Source of the DNA: Hydrogenophaga sp. IBVHS2
GTDB lineage: Bacteria; Pseudomonadota; Gammaproteobacteria; Burkholderiales; Burkholderiaceae_C
NCBI RefSeq assembly: GCF_002127215.1
Contig: NZ_NFUT01000003.1
Coordinates: 124,001 to 188,000 of the forward strand
DNA length: 64,000 nucleotides
Direction: 5' to 3'
In this document: positions 50,069 through 58,742 of the stretch, one piece after another
How positions within the stretch are numbered: the first letter of the stretch is position 1
How the letters are laid out: each line of letters begins with the position of its first letter
Notes under the pieces: model-generated
Told to the model about the DNA's origin: nothing
The model's input: only the letters and a program-made list of their open reading frames with translations
Database searches by the model: none
Translations under genes and position numbers: made by a program

Positions 50069-50074
50069 GACAAT
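50069..50074 (+). promoter_or_regulatory. -10 box GACAAT, 7 nt before the RNase II-type gene
   Basis: GACAAT, CCCGCCC, then ATG at 50082. The same short-spacer layout as at 5293 and 43587. Confidence 0.4.
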
Positions 50075-50081
50075 CCCGCCC

Positions 50082-52148
50082 ATGCACATCCTGTTCGACG
50101 AGGCCGGCAAACTGCTGACCGGCCGCCTCATGTCCGAAGCCGACAGCTCCCTGCAGGTGGAGCTGGACAGCGGCAAGCGCGTCAAGGTCAAGACCGCCAA
50201 CACCCTGCTGCGCTTCGACAAGCCCGCACCGGCCCAGCTGATGCAGGCCGCCCAGGCCCTGGCCGACAGCATGGAACTGGACCTGGCCTACGAGTTCGCC
50301 CCGGAAGAGGAATTCGGCTTTGCCGATCTGGCGGCCGAGTACTTCAGCGCGTCGGCCGGTGCCACCGAACAGGTGGCTGCCCTGATCACCCTGCAGGGCG
50401 CCCCGCATTACTTCCGCCGCGCCGGCAAGGGCCGCTACCGCAAGGCCCCACCGGAGATCCTGGCGCAGGCGCTGGCCGCCATCGAGAAGAAAAAGCAGGT
50501 CCAGGCCCAGATCGAGGCCTGGTCGGCCGAACTGGTGGCCGGGCGCTGCCCCGAGCCCATCCGGGACCAGCTCTACCGCATCCTGTTCAAGCCGGACAAG
50601 AACGCGCCCGAATACAAGGCCGTGGTGGAGGCGGCGCGCAGCGCCCACGCCGCGCCGCTGGCCCTGCTGCAGAACGCCGGCGCCATCACCAGCGCCTACC
50701 AGTTCCACTGGCAGCGCTTCCTGTTCGAGCAGTTTCCCAAAGGCACCGGTTTCCCCGCCCTGCAGGCCCCGGCCGTGGCCGACGAGCTCCCGCTGGCCCC
50801 GGTGCAGGCCTTCTCCATCGACGACTCCGCCACCACCGAGATCGACGACGCCCTGTCGCTGCAGGGCCTGGGCAGCGGCACGGTGGTGCTGGGCATCCAC
50901 ATCGCCGCGCCGGGCCTGGCGGTTCAGCCCGACAGCCCGCTGGATCAGGTGGCCCGCGCGCGGCTGTCCACCGTCTACATGCCGGGCCACAAGATCACCA
51001 TGCTGCCCGACGAGGTGGTGGGCTCCTACACGCTCGAAGCCGGGCGCGACTGCCCTGCCGTGTCGCTGTACGTGACATTCGATGAGGCGACCCTGGCCGT
51101 GCAGGCCAGCCGCACCGCACTCGAGCGCGTGCCCATTGCCCACAACCTGCGCCACGACAAGCTCGACAGCTTCATCACCCCGGCCTGGCTGGATGGCGAG
51201 CCCTCTTCCGCCACACCGGCCGAGGTGGCCGGCCTGCAGCCCCGGCTCGCCTTCCTGTGGCGGCTGGCCCGGCACCTCAAGGCCCAGCGCGAGCTGGTGC
51301 GCGGCAAGCCCGAGAGCTTCACCCGGCCGGACTACACCTTCCGGCTGGAGGGCGTGCAGGGCAGCGAGCCCGACGGCAGCGAGCGCGTGGTCATCGGCAC
51401 CCGCTCGCGCGGGGCCCCGCTGGACCTGATGGTGGCCGAGGCCATGATCCTGGCCAACAGCACCTGGGGACAGTGGCTGGCCGACTGCGGCGTGCCCGGC
51501 ATCTACCGCAGCCAGGCCAGCCTGGCGCCGGGCGTGAAGGTGCGCATGGGCACCAAGGCCCAGCCGCACGCCGGCATCGGGGTGCCGTGCTACGCCTGGA
51601 GCACCTCGCCGCTGCGCCGGTATGTGGACCTGGTCAACCAGTGGCAGATCATCGCCTGCGCCCGCCACGGCAAGACCGCCGCGCTGGCCGCCCCCTTCAA
51701 GCCCAAGGACGCCAACCTGTTCTCGGTCATCAGCGCGTTTGATGCCGCCTACACCGCCTACAACGGCTTCCAGGGCGGCATGGAGCGCTTCTGGACCCTG
51801 CAGTACCTGAAGCAGAACGGCATCACCGAACTCACCGCCAGCCTGATCCGCGACAACCTGGTGCGGGCCGACGACCTGCCGCTGGTGATGCAGGTGCTGG
51901 GGGCCGAGGGCCTGCCGCGCGGTGCCCATGTGCGGGTGCGACTGGGCCAGAGCGACGACATCACCCTGGAGGTCAACGGCACCGTGATCGAGCGGCTGGA
52001 CACCCCGGCCGACGGCCCTGCCGATGACGCCGCCGACGCCGCCGACGCCGAGGACGACGAAGCCCTGGCCACGCCCATCGCCCTGGCCATCGACGTGAAC
52101 GAAGGCGACAACCCGAGCGCTGCCAACGGGGCGGCCGAGAACGGATAA
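50082..52148 (+). CDS. rnb: RNase II-family exoribonuclease (RNB domain)
   Basis: A 688-aa protein. The N-terminal region (MHILFDEAGKLLTGRLMSE...) is not a typical cold-shock domain; the RNB catalytic domain begins FSIDDSATTEIDDALSL with the conserved Asp cluster (residues about 245-258) and includes VYMPGHKITMLPDE and SPLRRYVDLVNQWQI; a C-terminal S1-like segment ends before an acidic tail. It degrades single-stranded RNA 3' to 5'. The ATG 50082 was chosen because the longer open frame upstream overlaps yqiA in another frame. Confidence 0.9.
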   Translation: MHILFDEAGKLLTGRLMSEADSSLQVELDSGKRVKVKTANTLLRFDKPAPAQLMQAAQALADSMELDLAYEFAPEEEFGFADLAAEYFSASAGATEQVAALITLQGAPHYFRRAGKGRYRKAPPEILAQALAAIEKKKQVQAQIEAWSAELVAGRCPEPIRDQLYRILFKPDKNAPEYKAVVEAARSAHAAPLALLQNAGAITSAYQFHWQRFLFEQFPKGTGFPALQAPAVADELPLAPVQAFSIDDSATTEIDDALSLQGLGSGTVVLGIHIAAPGLAVQPDSPLDQVARARLSTVYMPGHKITMLPDEVVGSYTLEAGRDCPAVSLYVTFDEATLAVQASRTALERVPIAHNLRHDKLDSFITPAWLDGEPSSATPAEVAGLQPRLAFLWRLARHLKAQRELVRGKPESFTRPDYTFRLEGVQGSEPDGSERVVIGTRSRGAPLDLMVAEAMILANSTWGQWLADCGVPGIYRSQASLAPGVKVRMGTKAQPHAGIGVPCYAWSTSPLRRYVDLVNQWQIIACARHGKTAALAAPFKPKDANLFSVISAFDAAYTAYNGFQGGMERFWTLQYLKQNGITELTASLIRDNLVRADDLPLVMQVLGAEGLPRGAHVRVRLGQSDDITLEVNGTVIERLDTPADGPADDAADAADAEDDEALATPIALAIDVNEGDNPSAANGAAENG

Positions 52149-52156
52149 TCCGCCGC

Positions 52157-53026
52157 GTGAAACCCTCCGGCATGTCACGGCTGCGCAACCTGTCCACCTT
52201 GCAGTGGGCGCTGGCGTTTTCGCTGCTGGTGCATGCCGCGCTGCTGACCATCCGGTTCGTCAAACCCGAAGCCATCGAGCGCACCTTCAAGGACACGCCG
52301 CTCGAGGTCATCCTGGTCAATGCCCGCAGCGACCAGCAGCCCGAGAAGGCCGCTGCGCTGGCCCAGGCCTCGCTGGCCGGCGGCGGCGAGGCCGAGCGCG
52401 GCCGCGCCACCTCGCCCCTGCCCTCGTCCGCCACCGCCCGGCTGGGCGACTCGGCCGAGGACGACGCCCGCCGCATCGAGGCCCTGAAGGAACAGCAGAA
52501 CCGCATGCTGGCCCAGGTGCGCAAGGCCCTGGCCAACCTGCCGCCGCCCGACCCGCGGGCCAATGCCAGCACCAGCGAGGCCCAGGAGCGCGAGGAGCGC
52601 CGCAAGGCCCTGGTGAAGGCGCTGGCCGAGATCGAGAAACGCATCAACGAAGAGAACGCCCGGCCCAAGAAGCGCTACATCAGCCCCTCCACCCGCGAGG
52701 TGGTCTACGCGGTGTACTACGACGAACTGCGCCGGCGCATCGAGGAGCGCGGCACCACCCAGTTCCCGGAGGTCGATGGCCGCAAGCTCTACGGCGAGCT
52801 CACCATGATCATCACGGTCAATCACACCGGGCAGGTGCTGGCCACCGAGGTGGTGCAGGGCTCGGGCATTCCGCTGCTCGACCGCCGCGCCCAGGCCATC
52901 GTGCGGGCCCTGTCCTTCGGCAGCTTCTCGCCCGCCATGCGCCAGCAGGCCGACCAGATCGTGGTGGTCTCGCGCTTCCGCTTCACCCGCGAGGACGGGC
53001 TGCAGACGCAGCTCTCCTCCCAGTAA
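52157..53026 (+). CDS. TonB C-terminal domain protein
   Basis: A 289-aa protein with TonB-like build: a short cytoplasmic N-terminus, one TM helix (LQWALAFSLLVHAALLTIRFV), a long helical/charged middle (EQQNRMLAQVRKALANL..., EREERRKALVKALAEIEKRI) and a C-terminal TonB domain (YYDELRRRIEERGTTQFPEVDGRKLYGELTMIITVNHTG ... LLDRRAQAIVRAL). It may energise outer-membrane transport or link envelope layers; no exbB/exbD genes are nearby. Start GTG 52157; an alternative ATG is at 52172. Confidence 0.85.
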   Translation: MKPSGMSRLRNLSTLQWALAFSLLVHAALLTIRFVKPEAIERTFKDTPLEVILVNARSDQQPEKAAALAQASLAGGGEAERGRATSPLPSSATARLGDSAEDDARRIEALKEQQNRMLAQVRKALANLPPPDPRANASTSEAQEREERRKALVKALAEIEKRINEENARPKKRYISPSTREVVYAVYYDELRRRIEERGTTQFPEVDGRKLYGELTMIITVNHTGQVLATEVVQGSGIPLLDRRAQAIVRALSFGSFSPAMRQQADQIVVVSRFRFTREDGLQTQLSSQ

Positions 53027-53038
53027 GGGAGGCCCCGG

Positions 53039-53785
53039 GTGCGGGCGTTCGGGCGCTGGCTGCTGTGGCTCCTGCTGGCCGGCGTGGCGCTCCAGCTGGC
53101 CTTCCTGGGGCGGATTGCCTTCATGGCCTGGGCCGATCCACACAGCACGGCCTTCCAGCGGTCCGAAGCCTTCCGGGTGGCGCGCGAGAGTGTGCAGGGC
53201 GAGAACACCTGGCGCTGGAAACAGCAGTGGGTGCCCATGGAACAGATCAGCCCGCACCTGCAACGCGCGGTGATCGCCTCGGAAGATGCCGGCTTTGTCG
53301 ACCACGGCGGGGTGGACTGGGACGCCATACAGACCGCCTGGCAGAAGAACGAGCGCCGACTGGCCCAGGCCGAACAGCGGGCTGCCCGCAACCCGGCCCG
53401 CCCGGCGCGCGAGCCCAAGATCGTGGGTGGCTCCACCATCACCCAGCAGCTGGCCAAGAACCTGCTGCTCTCCGGCGAACGCCAGCTGCTGCGCAAGGGC
53501 CAGGAACTGGTGCTCACCCTGATGCTGGAGGCTGTGCTGAGCAAGCAGCGCATCCTGGAGATCTACCTCAACAGCGTGGAATGGGGCGAAGGCATCTTCG
53601 GGGCCGAGGCCGCCGCCCAGCACTATTTCCGCAAACCGGCCAGCCGCCTCACGCCTTTTGAAGCCGCCCGGCTGGCCGTGATGCTGCCCAGCCCGCGCTT
53701 CTTTGAAACCCGCCAGGGCTCGGCGTACCTGGCCCGCCGCACCGGCACCATCGTGGCGCGCATGGGCGCGGTGGCCCTGCCATGA
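53039..53785 (+). CDS. mtgA: Monofunctional biosynthetic peptidoglycan transglycosylase
   Basis: A 248-aa family GT51 enzyme. One N-terminal TM helix, then the motifs AVIASEDAGFVDHGGVDWDAI, GGSTITQQLAKNLLLSGER, KGQELVLTLMLEAVLSKQRILEIYLNSVEWG and RLAVMLPSPR, containing the two catalytic Glu residues. The insertion around residues 105-120 is Arg/Ala-rich. Polymerises lipid II. Start GTG 53039 with RBS GGGAGG. It overlaps the acyltransferase by 4 nt. Confidence 0.96.
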   Translation: MRAFGRWLLWLLLAGVALQLAFLGRIAFMAWADPHSTAFQRSEAFRVARESVQGENTWRWKQQWVPMEQISPHLQRAVIASEDAGFVDHGGVDWDAIQTAWQKNERRLAQAEQRAARNPARPAREPKIVGGSTITQQLAKNLLLSGERQLLRKGQELVLTLMLEAVLSKQRILEIYLNSVEWGEGIFGAEAAAQHYFRKPASRLTPFEAARLAVMLPSPRFFETRQGSAYLARRTGTIVARMGAVALP

Positions 53786-54399
53786 GGCTGGCCGCCACCG
53801 CTATGGGATATGGCCTGCTGGGCTTCGTGCGCCTGCTCACCGGCGCACAGGCCCGCTGGTACGGTTGCCCGCCCAAGGCCGAGCAGCGCATCTACTTTGC
53901 CAACCACCAGAGCCATGCCGACCTGGTGCTGATCTGGGCGGCCCTGCCGCAGGAGCTGCGCAGCATCACCCGGCCAATCGCTGCCCGCGATTACTGGACC
54001 GCCTCGCGCATCAAGCAGTGGATCACCACCGAAGTGTTCAACGCGGTCTATGTGGAGCGTGAACGCAAGGGCGACGAAGACCCGCTGCAGCCCCTGATCC
54101 AGGCGCTGGAAAGCGGCGACTCGCTCATCCTCTTTCCCGAGGGCACGCGGGGCTTCGAGGAAGACCCGCAGCCCTTCAAGAGCGGTCTGTACAACCTGGC
54201 GCTGCGCTTTCCGGACGTGGTGCTGGTGCCCACCTGGATCCACAACGTGCAACGCGTCATGCCCAAGGGCGAGGTGGTGCCGGTGCCGGTGCTGTGCTCG
54301 GTGACCTTCGGTGAACCCATCCGCCTGGGTGCCGATGAACCGCGGGCCGACTTTCTGGCCCGGGCACGACAGGCCGTGATGGCCTTGAGGGACATCTGA
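53782..54399 (+). CDS. 1-acyl-sn-glycerol-3-phosphate acyltransferase-like protein
   Basis: A 205-aa PlsC-family protein. Catalytic NHQSHAD (HX4D) at about residue 41, ESGDSLILFPEGTRG (motif III), and FVxxP-like LVPTWI. An N-terminal hydrophobic segment anchors it. It is shorter than typical PlsC (about 245 aa) and paired with a CdsA-like gene, so it probably makes phosphatidate or a related lipid. Overlaps mtgA by ATGA; the next gene starts 1 nt after its stop. Confidence 0.9.
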   Translation: MRLAATAMGYGLLGFVRLLTGAQARWYGCPPKAEQRIYFANHQSHADLVLIWAALPQELRSITRPIAARDYWTASRIKQWITTEVFNAVYVERERKGDEDPLQPLIQALESGDSLILFPEGTRGFEEDPQPFKSGLYNLALRFPDVVLVPTWIHNVQRVMPKGEVVPVPVLCSVTFGEPIRLGADEPRADFLARARQAVMALRDI

Positions 54400-54400
54400 C

Positions 54401-55396
54401 ATGGGCAGCTTCGTGCGCAGCCTCACGCCCGGCCAGCAGGTCAGCCTGCTGTTCGTGGCGGTGTTCGGCCTGCTGACCCTGGCCACCGTGGTGCAGGTGC
54501 TGCTGTCGCTGCGCGAGAAGCACCCCGACATCGACGCCGACGCCGCCCGCGTTCGCGCCCAGCGCACGCTGGACAACCAGGCCCTTCTGCGCACCTCGTG
54601 GATCATGGCCATCGTGTTCTGGGTGGGGTGGGCGGCCGGACCCAGGGTGGCCATCGTGCTGTTCGGGCTGGTGTCCTTCTTCGTGCTGCGCGAATTCATC
54701 AGCCTGTCGCCCACCCGCCGCGGCGACCACCGCAGCCTGGTGCTGGCCTTCTTCGTGGTGCTGCCGGTGCAGTACGCCCTGGTCTGGACCGGTCAGGTGG
54801 CCCTGTTCACGGTGTTCATTCCGGTCTATGTGTTCCTGGCCATTCCGGTGGTGAGCGCCCTGCGCAACGACCCGCACCGCTTCCTGGAACGCAATGCCAA
54901 GCTGCAGTGGGGCATCATGGTCTGCGTGTATGGCCTGAGCCATGTGCCGGCCCTGCTGCTGCTGGAGTTTCCGCGCTGGCAGGGCAATACCGCGTTCCTG
55001 GTGTTCTTCCTGGTGCTGGTGGTGCAGACCTGCATGCTGGTGCAGCACCTGGCCGCCCGAGGCCTGCGCCGGCCGGTGGCGCCGGCCATCAGCGACAGCT
55101 TTCACTGGCGCAGCTGGGGCATGGGCCTGCTGGCGGGCGGCCTGCTGGGCGCCCTGCTGTCGGGACTGACGCCCTTCAAGCCCCTGCCCGCCCTGGCCAT
55201 GGCCCTGGTGGCCTGCGTGGCCGGCACCCTGGGCCATGTGGTCATGAAGGCCATCAAGCGCGACCGGGGTGTGACCCACTGGGGCGGCGCCAGCAAGTCG
55301 GTCACCGGCGCGGCCGGCCTGCTCGACCGGGTGGACGCGCTGTGCCTGGCCGCGCCGGTGTTCTTCCATTCGGTGCGCTGGACCTTCCAGCTCTGA
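54401..55396 (+). CDS. YnbB/CdsA-like phosphatidate cytidylyltransferase
   Basis: A 331-aa protein with about nine TM segments and the C-terminal CDP-diacylglycerol synthase signature in the form [29 protein letters not shown], as in E. coli YnbB rather than CdsA (no P-G-H-G-G). It would form CDP-diacylglycerol from phosphatidate and CTP. It follows the PlsC-like gene directly, giving a two-step lipid pathway in tandem with mtgA. A second, canonical cdsA is presumably elsewhere in the genome. Confidence 0.88.
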   Translation: MGSFVRSLTPGQQVSLLFVAVFGLLTLATVVQVLLSLREKHPDIDADAARVRAQRTLDNQALLRTSWIMAIVFWVGWAAGPRVAIVLFGLVSFFVLREFISLSPTRRGDHRSLVLAFFVVLPVQYALVWTGQVALFTVFIPVYVFLAIPVVSALRNDPHRFLERNAKLQWGIMVCVYGLSHVPALLLLEFPRWQGNTAFLVFFLVLVVQTCMLVQHLAARGLRRPVAPAISDSFHWRSWGMGLLAGGLLGALLSGLTPFKPLPALAMALVACVAGTLGHVVMKAIKRDRGVTHWGGASKSVTGAAGLLDRVDALCLAAPVFFHSVRWTFQL

Positions 55397-55436
55397 GCCG
55401 TTTCCCTTCGACCCGCCCCATTCCGCGAGGCACCCC

Positions 55437-55985
55437 ATGCGCATCCTCGGCATCGACCCCGGCCTGCAGTGCACCGGCTTCGGCGTGATCGACGTCGACG
55501 GCCCCCGCATGCACTACGTGGCCAGCGGCACCATCACCACCAGCCCGCGCGACGGCGCCCTGCTGCCCGGGCGGCTGAAGGTGCTGTTCGACGGCATCAC
55601 CGAGGTGGTGGGCCGCTACCAGCCGCAGGTGGCGGCCTGCGAGATCGTGTTCGTCAACGTCAACCCGCAGGCCACCCTGCTGCTGGGCCAGGCCCGGGGC
55701 GCCTGCCTGACGGCCCTGGTGGTCAACCACCTGCCGGTGGCGGAGTACACCGCCCTGCAGCTGAAAAAGGCGGTGGTGGGCTACGGGCGCGCCAGCAAGG
55801 AACAGATGCAGGCCATGGTGCAGCGCCTGCTGGCCCTGCCCGGCCAGCCCGGCAAGGACGCCGCCGATGCCCTGGGCCTGGCCATCACCCACGCCCAGGT
55901 GAGCCGCACCACCCAGGCCATCGAACGTGTGGCGCCGCTCAAGGCGCGCACGCATGCGGCCTACAAGGACGGGCGGAGTTATTGA
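55437..55985 (+). CDS. ruvC: Holliday junction resolvase RuvC
   Basis: A 182-aa RuvC. RNase-H-like fold with catalytic acidic residues in [29 protein letters not shown] (the usual FVNxNP loop), and [16 protein letters not shown] ([14 protein letters not shown]) is typical. Cuts junctions in recombination with RuvAB, whose genes are not adjacent here. A GAGG element lies just before the ATG. Its 3' end overlaps the convergent atypical gene by 7 nt. Confidence 0.97.
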   Translation: MRILGIDPGLQCTGFGVIDVDGPRMHYVASGTITTSPRDGALLPGRLKVLFDGITEVVGRYQPQVAACEIVFVNVNPQATLLLGQARGACLTALVVNHLPVAEYTALQLKKAVVGYGRASKEQMQAMVQRLLALPGQPGKDAADALGLAITHAQVSRTTQAIERVAPLKARTHAAYKDGRSY

Positions 55986-57400
55986 CGGGAAGAATCATCG
56001 CCGGTGAGCTGGTTTTGGATTGCATTGATGCTATTGATCGCCCGGTCGCTTGCCTCATCGATTCGGTCGCTCTTTATCTGTTCGGAAGTCAGTGATTTTT
56101 TGGTTTTGACCCCTTCATCACGCGGCTCTGTAGTTTTCGGCGGTTCTCGCTCGATCACAGAAGCGGTATTGGTATCGTTCAAACTTTGCTCTGTCTCATC
56201 ACTCTCCGATCCACTCGTCGCCCCTTGGGAGTCGGATCGTGAAAACTCCCGTTTGAGGTTTCTCTCGGCTGAACCCAAGGCTGTGGATCGACCAGAACCT
56301 TCACTTGTCGAGCTCCGCTCCTTCCGTACCACAGACTCTTTTTGCCCTGCTTCTGCTGCGCTGTAAAGCACCTGTTTTGGTTTGGCATTTGCAGCGCGAA
56401 TGTCCACGGAGTTGGAACTTGAATCGGATTCGGTGTACTGACAGCTGAAGATGGTCTCTTTCTTTTTTGTCTTGGTTGGGACGGCGTTGCCCGTATCTGA
56501 CCATTGCCGCTCCAGCATGGTCTTTACGGCCGAAATACATCGGTTGGCCTCTTCGGCCGTCCTGCTGCCACCCGCCGACTGTTTCCAGCCGCCGATCAAG
56601 GCAGTGGCCTTCGATTGGGTATTGAAATGCTGTGCGAGGTCAGTGATTTCGCGTATGGCGGCATGCCCGTATTGCCTGCAGAGCCCTGGCTTGCCCTCGT
56701 CCAGCGCCAGTGCGGTCATGCAGGTGGAGCCCGCTGCCAGCATCTGCTGGTACAGCCAGTCGGCCACCTGCGGGCCGTGGCCCTTGGCCTGCAGTTGCGT
56801 GGTCAGGAAACGCTTGAGATCGACGGCGGCGCTGGCCGGGTTGCACTCGTTCAAGAACCAGTTGTGCACCACGTCCGGGTCGAGACCCAGATCGTGGGGC
56901 AGGCCCTCCGTCACAACCTTGGCGTGTGATCTCGCCACCTCATGAATGGCCGTGGACAGTGCGGGATCGACGGACCCGGACTCAGGGACGTTGGGAAGAA
57001 GCCAGGCCAGCCCACGGCTTTCCGAAGCGCTGCCGACCACATCCGACATCAATTGACCGGCGTATCGGACGATGCGATCGGGATCAATTGGCGGCACCAC
57101 ATCATGGTCAGGCGTCAACAGCTGCTCTGCGGGAGGCTTGACGTTGCCATCGGCTTCGGCAGCACTGATCCGCCGATTGCCGTCGAATTCGGAATGGGAC
57201 GACCCATCAGAACGGACGGAATCGCTCTCATTGAGGGTGTGATTGACGGGCTCCTGAACCGCTTCCTCAGCGAGGTCTCGAAATTGGTTGCGGACCGCCT
57301 TGAATACCTTCTTGCAGCCATTGCCCATCGCCACCAAGCGCGATGCACTGGGGACACCCGGGCTGCCGGGTTTGTTGTTTCCAACGCTGATACTGCTCAC
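55979..57400 (-). CDS. Ser-rich atypical protein, possible secreted effector
   Basis: Unrecognised 473-aa protein in clearly lower-GC DNA than its neighbours. Starting at GTG 57400 (RBS GGGAG with 6-nt spacing), the N-terminus [20 protein letters not shown] is rich in Ser, Gly and Pro without acidic residues, the kind of export signal seen in type III effectors. A helical middle (about residues 130-290) holds ordered segments ([52 protein letters not shown]). From 300 onward it is Ser/Thr/Glu/Lys-rich and disordered. No TM helix or signal peptide. A longer GTG start at 57454 exists but lacks an RBS. Function not assignable. Confidence 0.7.
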   Translation of the reverse strand: MSSISVGNNKPGSPGVPSASRLVAMGNGCKKVFKAVRNQFRDLAEEAVQEPVNHTLNESDSVRSDGSSHSEFDGNRRISAAEADGNVKPPAEQLLTPDHDVVPPIDPDRIVRYAGQLMSDVVGSASESRGLAWLLPNVPESGSVDPALSTAIHEVARSHAKVVTEGLPHDLGLDPDVVHNWFLNECNPASAAVDLKRFLTTQLQAKGHGPQVADWLYQQMLAAGSTCMTALALDEGKPGLCRQYGHAAIREITDLAQHFNTQSKATALIGGWKQSAGGSRTAEEANRCISAVKTMLERQWSDTGNAVPTKTKKKETIFSCQYTESDSSSNSVDIRAANAKPKQVLYSAAEAGQKESVVRKERSSTSEGSGRSTALGSAERNLKREFSRSDSQGATSGSESDETEQSLNDTNTASVIEREPPKTTEPRDEGVKTKKSLTSEQIKSDRIDEASDRAINSINAIQNQLTGDDSSRQ

Positions 57401-57520
57401 GCCTGACTCCCGTTCAAGCCCCGCCGGGCAGCAGCCGGACTGGCCACTGAACACACCCCGTTGGCGGGCATGGGGGTGGGTGGCAGGGCCGGCGCGGGGG
57501 TTGCAGCCGCCGGTCGGCCG

Positions 57521-57697
57521 TCAGACCAGGCGTTCGAGGATGAGCACGCCGAAGAAGCCGAGGGCGGCCAGCACGGTCCACTTGAGGATGATCAGGCCCC
57601 ACTGGCGGTAGCGGGCCTGGCCGGTGCCGATGTAGAAGGCAAAGCACACGCCGGCGGCCAGCAGCAGCAGCATGACGGTCCAGCGGAACAGGAGCAT
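57521..57697 (-). CDS. Small membrane protein downstream of lpxC
   Basis: A 58-aa protein with two hydrophobic segments (MLLFRWTVMLLLLAAGVCFAFYIG-like first helix, then LIILKWTVLAALGFFGVLIL) separated by GQARYRQW. The frame upstream is only antisense of other genes, so the start is ATG 57697 with GTTCCGCTG upstream and a weak RBS. It follows lpxC after 41 nt on the same strand and resembles small hypotheticals found at this position in related bacteria. Function unknown. Confidence 0.6.
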   Translation of the reverse strand: MLLFRWTVMLLLLAAGVCFAFYIGTGQARYRQWGLIILKWTVLAALGFFGVLILERLV

Positions 57698-57738
57698 GGC
57701 CGGGTGTGGCGTGTGGGGGGGGAAACAGGCCGGGTGGC

Positions 57739-58662
57739 TTACCAGGCCGGGGCCAGCTGGGCGAAGCCGGCGGGGGCTTCGCGGTCGCGCTCGAAGCTGA
57801 CCACCTCGTACGCGTCGGGCTGGCCCAGCAGGGCGCGCAGCAGCTGGTTGTTGAGCGCGTGGCCGCTGCGGAAGGCGGTGTAGGCGGCCAGCAGCGGCTT
57901 GCCCACGATGTAGAGGTCGCCCATGGCGTCCAGGATCTTGTGCTTGGCAAATTCGTCGCCGTAGCGCAGGCCATCGGCGTTGAGCACCTTCACATCGTCC
58001 ATGACGATGGCGTTGTCCAGGCCACCCCCCAGCGCCAGGCCGTGGGAGCGCATCATCTCTACGTCGCGCGTGAAGCCGAAGGTGCGGGCGCGGGCGATCT
58101 CGCGCGCGTAGTTGCCGCTGCCCAGGTCGAACTCCACGCGCTGGCCGGTGGAATTGACGGCGGGATGGTCGAACTCGATCTCGAAGCTGAGCTTGTAGCC
58201 GTGATAGGGCTCCAGGCGGGCCCATTTGAGGCTGCGGCCCTCGCCTTCGCGCACCTCCACCGGACGCACCACGCGGATGAAGCGCCGGGGCGCGTTCTGG
58301 GTGACGATGCCGGCGCTCTGCAGCAGGTATACGAACGAGGCCGAAGAACCGTCGAGGATGGGCACCTCTTCGGCGGTGATGTCGACCATGAGGTTGTCCA
58401 GCCCCAGGCCGGCGCAGGCGCTCATCAGGTGCTCGATGGTGTGCACCTTGGCGCCGCCGCTGGAAATGGTGGAAGCCAGCCGGGTGTCGGTGACCGCCGT
58501 GGCGTTGACCGGAATGTCCACCGGCTCGGGCAGATCGACGCGGCGGAAGACGATGCCGGTGTCGGGCGCGGCCGGGCGCAGGGTGAGCTCCACCCGCTGA
58601 CCGCTGTGCAGGCCGACGCCGACCGCCTTGGTCAGGGATTTAAGGGTTCGTTGCGCGAGCAT
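57739..58662 (-). CDS. lpxC: UDP-3-O-acyl-N-acetylglucosamine deacetylase LpxC
   Basis: A 307-aa zinc deacetylase, the committed step of lipid A synthesis. Begins [21 protein letters not shown]; zinc ligands in [10 protein letters not shown] (His) and [12 protein letters not shown] (His and Asp), with the loop [13 protein letters not shown] and [10 protein letters not shown]. Length typical. It ends the dcw cluster. A TAAAAT box lies 6 nt before the ATG. ftsZ lies 80 nt upstream, on the same strand. Confidence 0.97.
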   Translation of the reverse strand: MLAQRTLKSLTKAVGVGLHSGQRVELTLRPAAPDTGIVFRRVDLPEPVDIPVNATAVTDTRLASTISSGGAKVHTIEHLMSACAGLGLDNLMVDITAEEVPILDGSSASFVYLLQSAGIVTQNAPRRFIRVVRPVEVREGEGRSLKWARLEPYHGYKLSFEIEFDHPAVNSTGQRVEFDLGSGNYAREIARARTFGFTRDVEMMRSHGLALGGGLDNAIVMDDVKVLNADGLRYGDEFAKHKILDAMGDLYIVGKPLLAAYTAFRSGHALNNQLLRALLGQPDAYEVVSFERDREAPAGFAQLAPAW

Positions 58663-58668
58663 CCGGCG

Positions 58669-58674
58669 ATTTTA
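58669..58674 (-). promoter_or_regulatory. -10 box TAAAAT, 6 nt before the lpxC start
   Basis: On the minus strand TAAAAT-CGCCGG-ATG at 58662. This is the same short-leader layout as at several other genes. Confidence 0.4.
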
Positions 58675-58742
58675 AGTTTCAGTGCCGCCGGGCGGCATGA
58701 AGGAAAGCTATCCCTTCGATGTCCGCCCGGTCGGGGGCCGCT

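Noticed and set aside
57308..57328. N-myristoylation-like motif (MGNGCKK) at an internal Met of the Ser-rich gene, as in plant-targeted effectors
   Set aside because: Position 6 is Lys instead of Ser/Thr/Cys/Gly/Ala, and the better-supported start (GTG 57400 with GGGAG) places the motif inside the protein.
57401..57700. Search for a PIP/hrpII box (paired TTCG with 15-16 bp spacing) upstream of the Ser-rich gene
   Set aside because: No correctly spaced pair of TTCG elements was found on the relevant strand.
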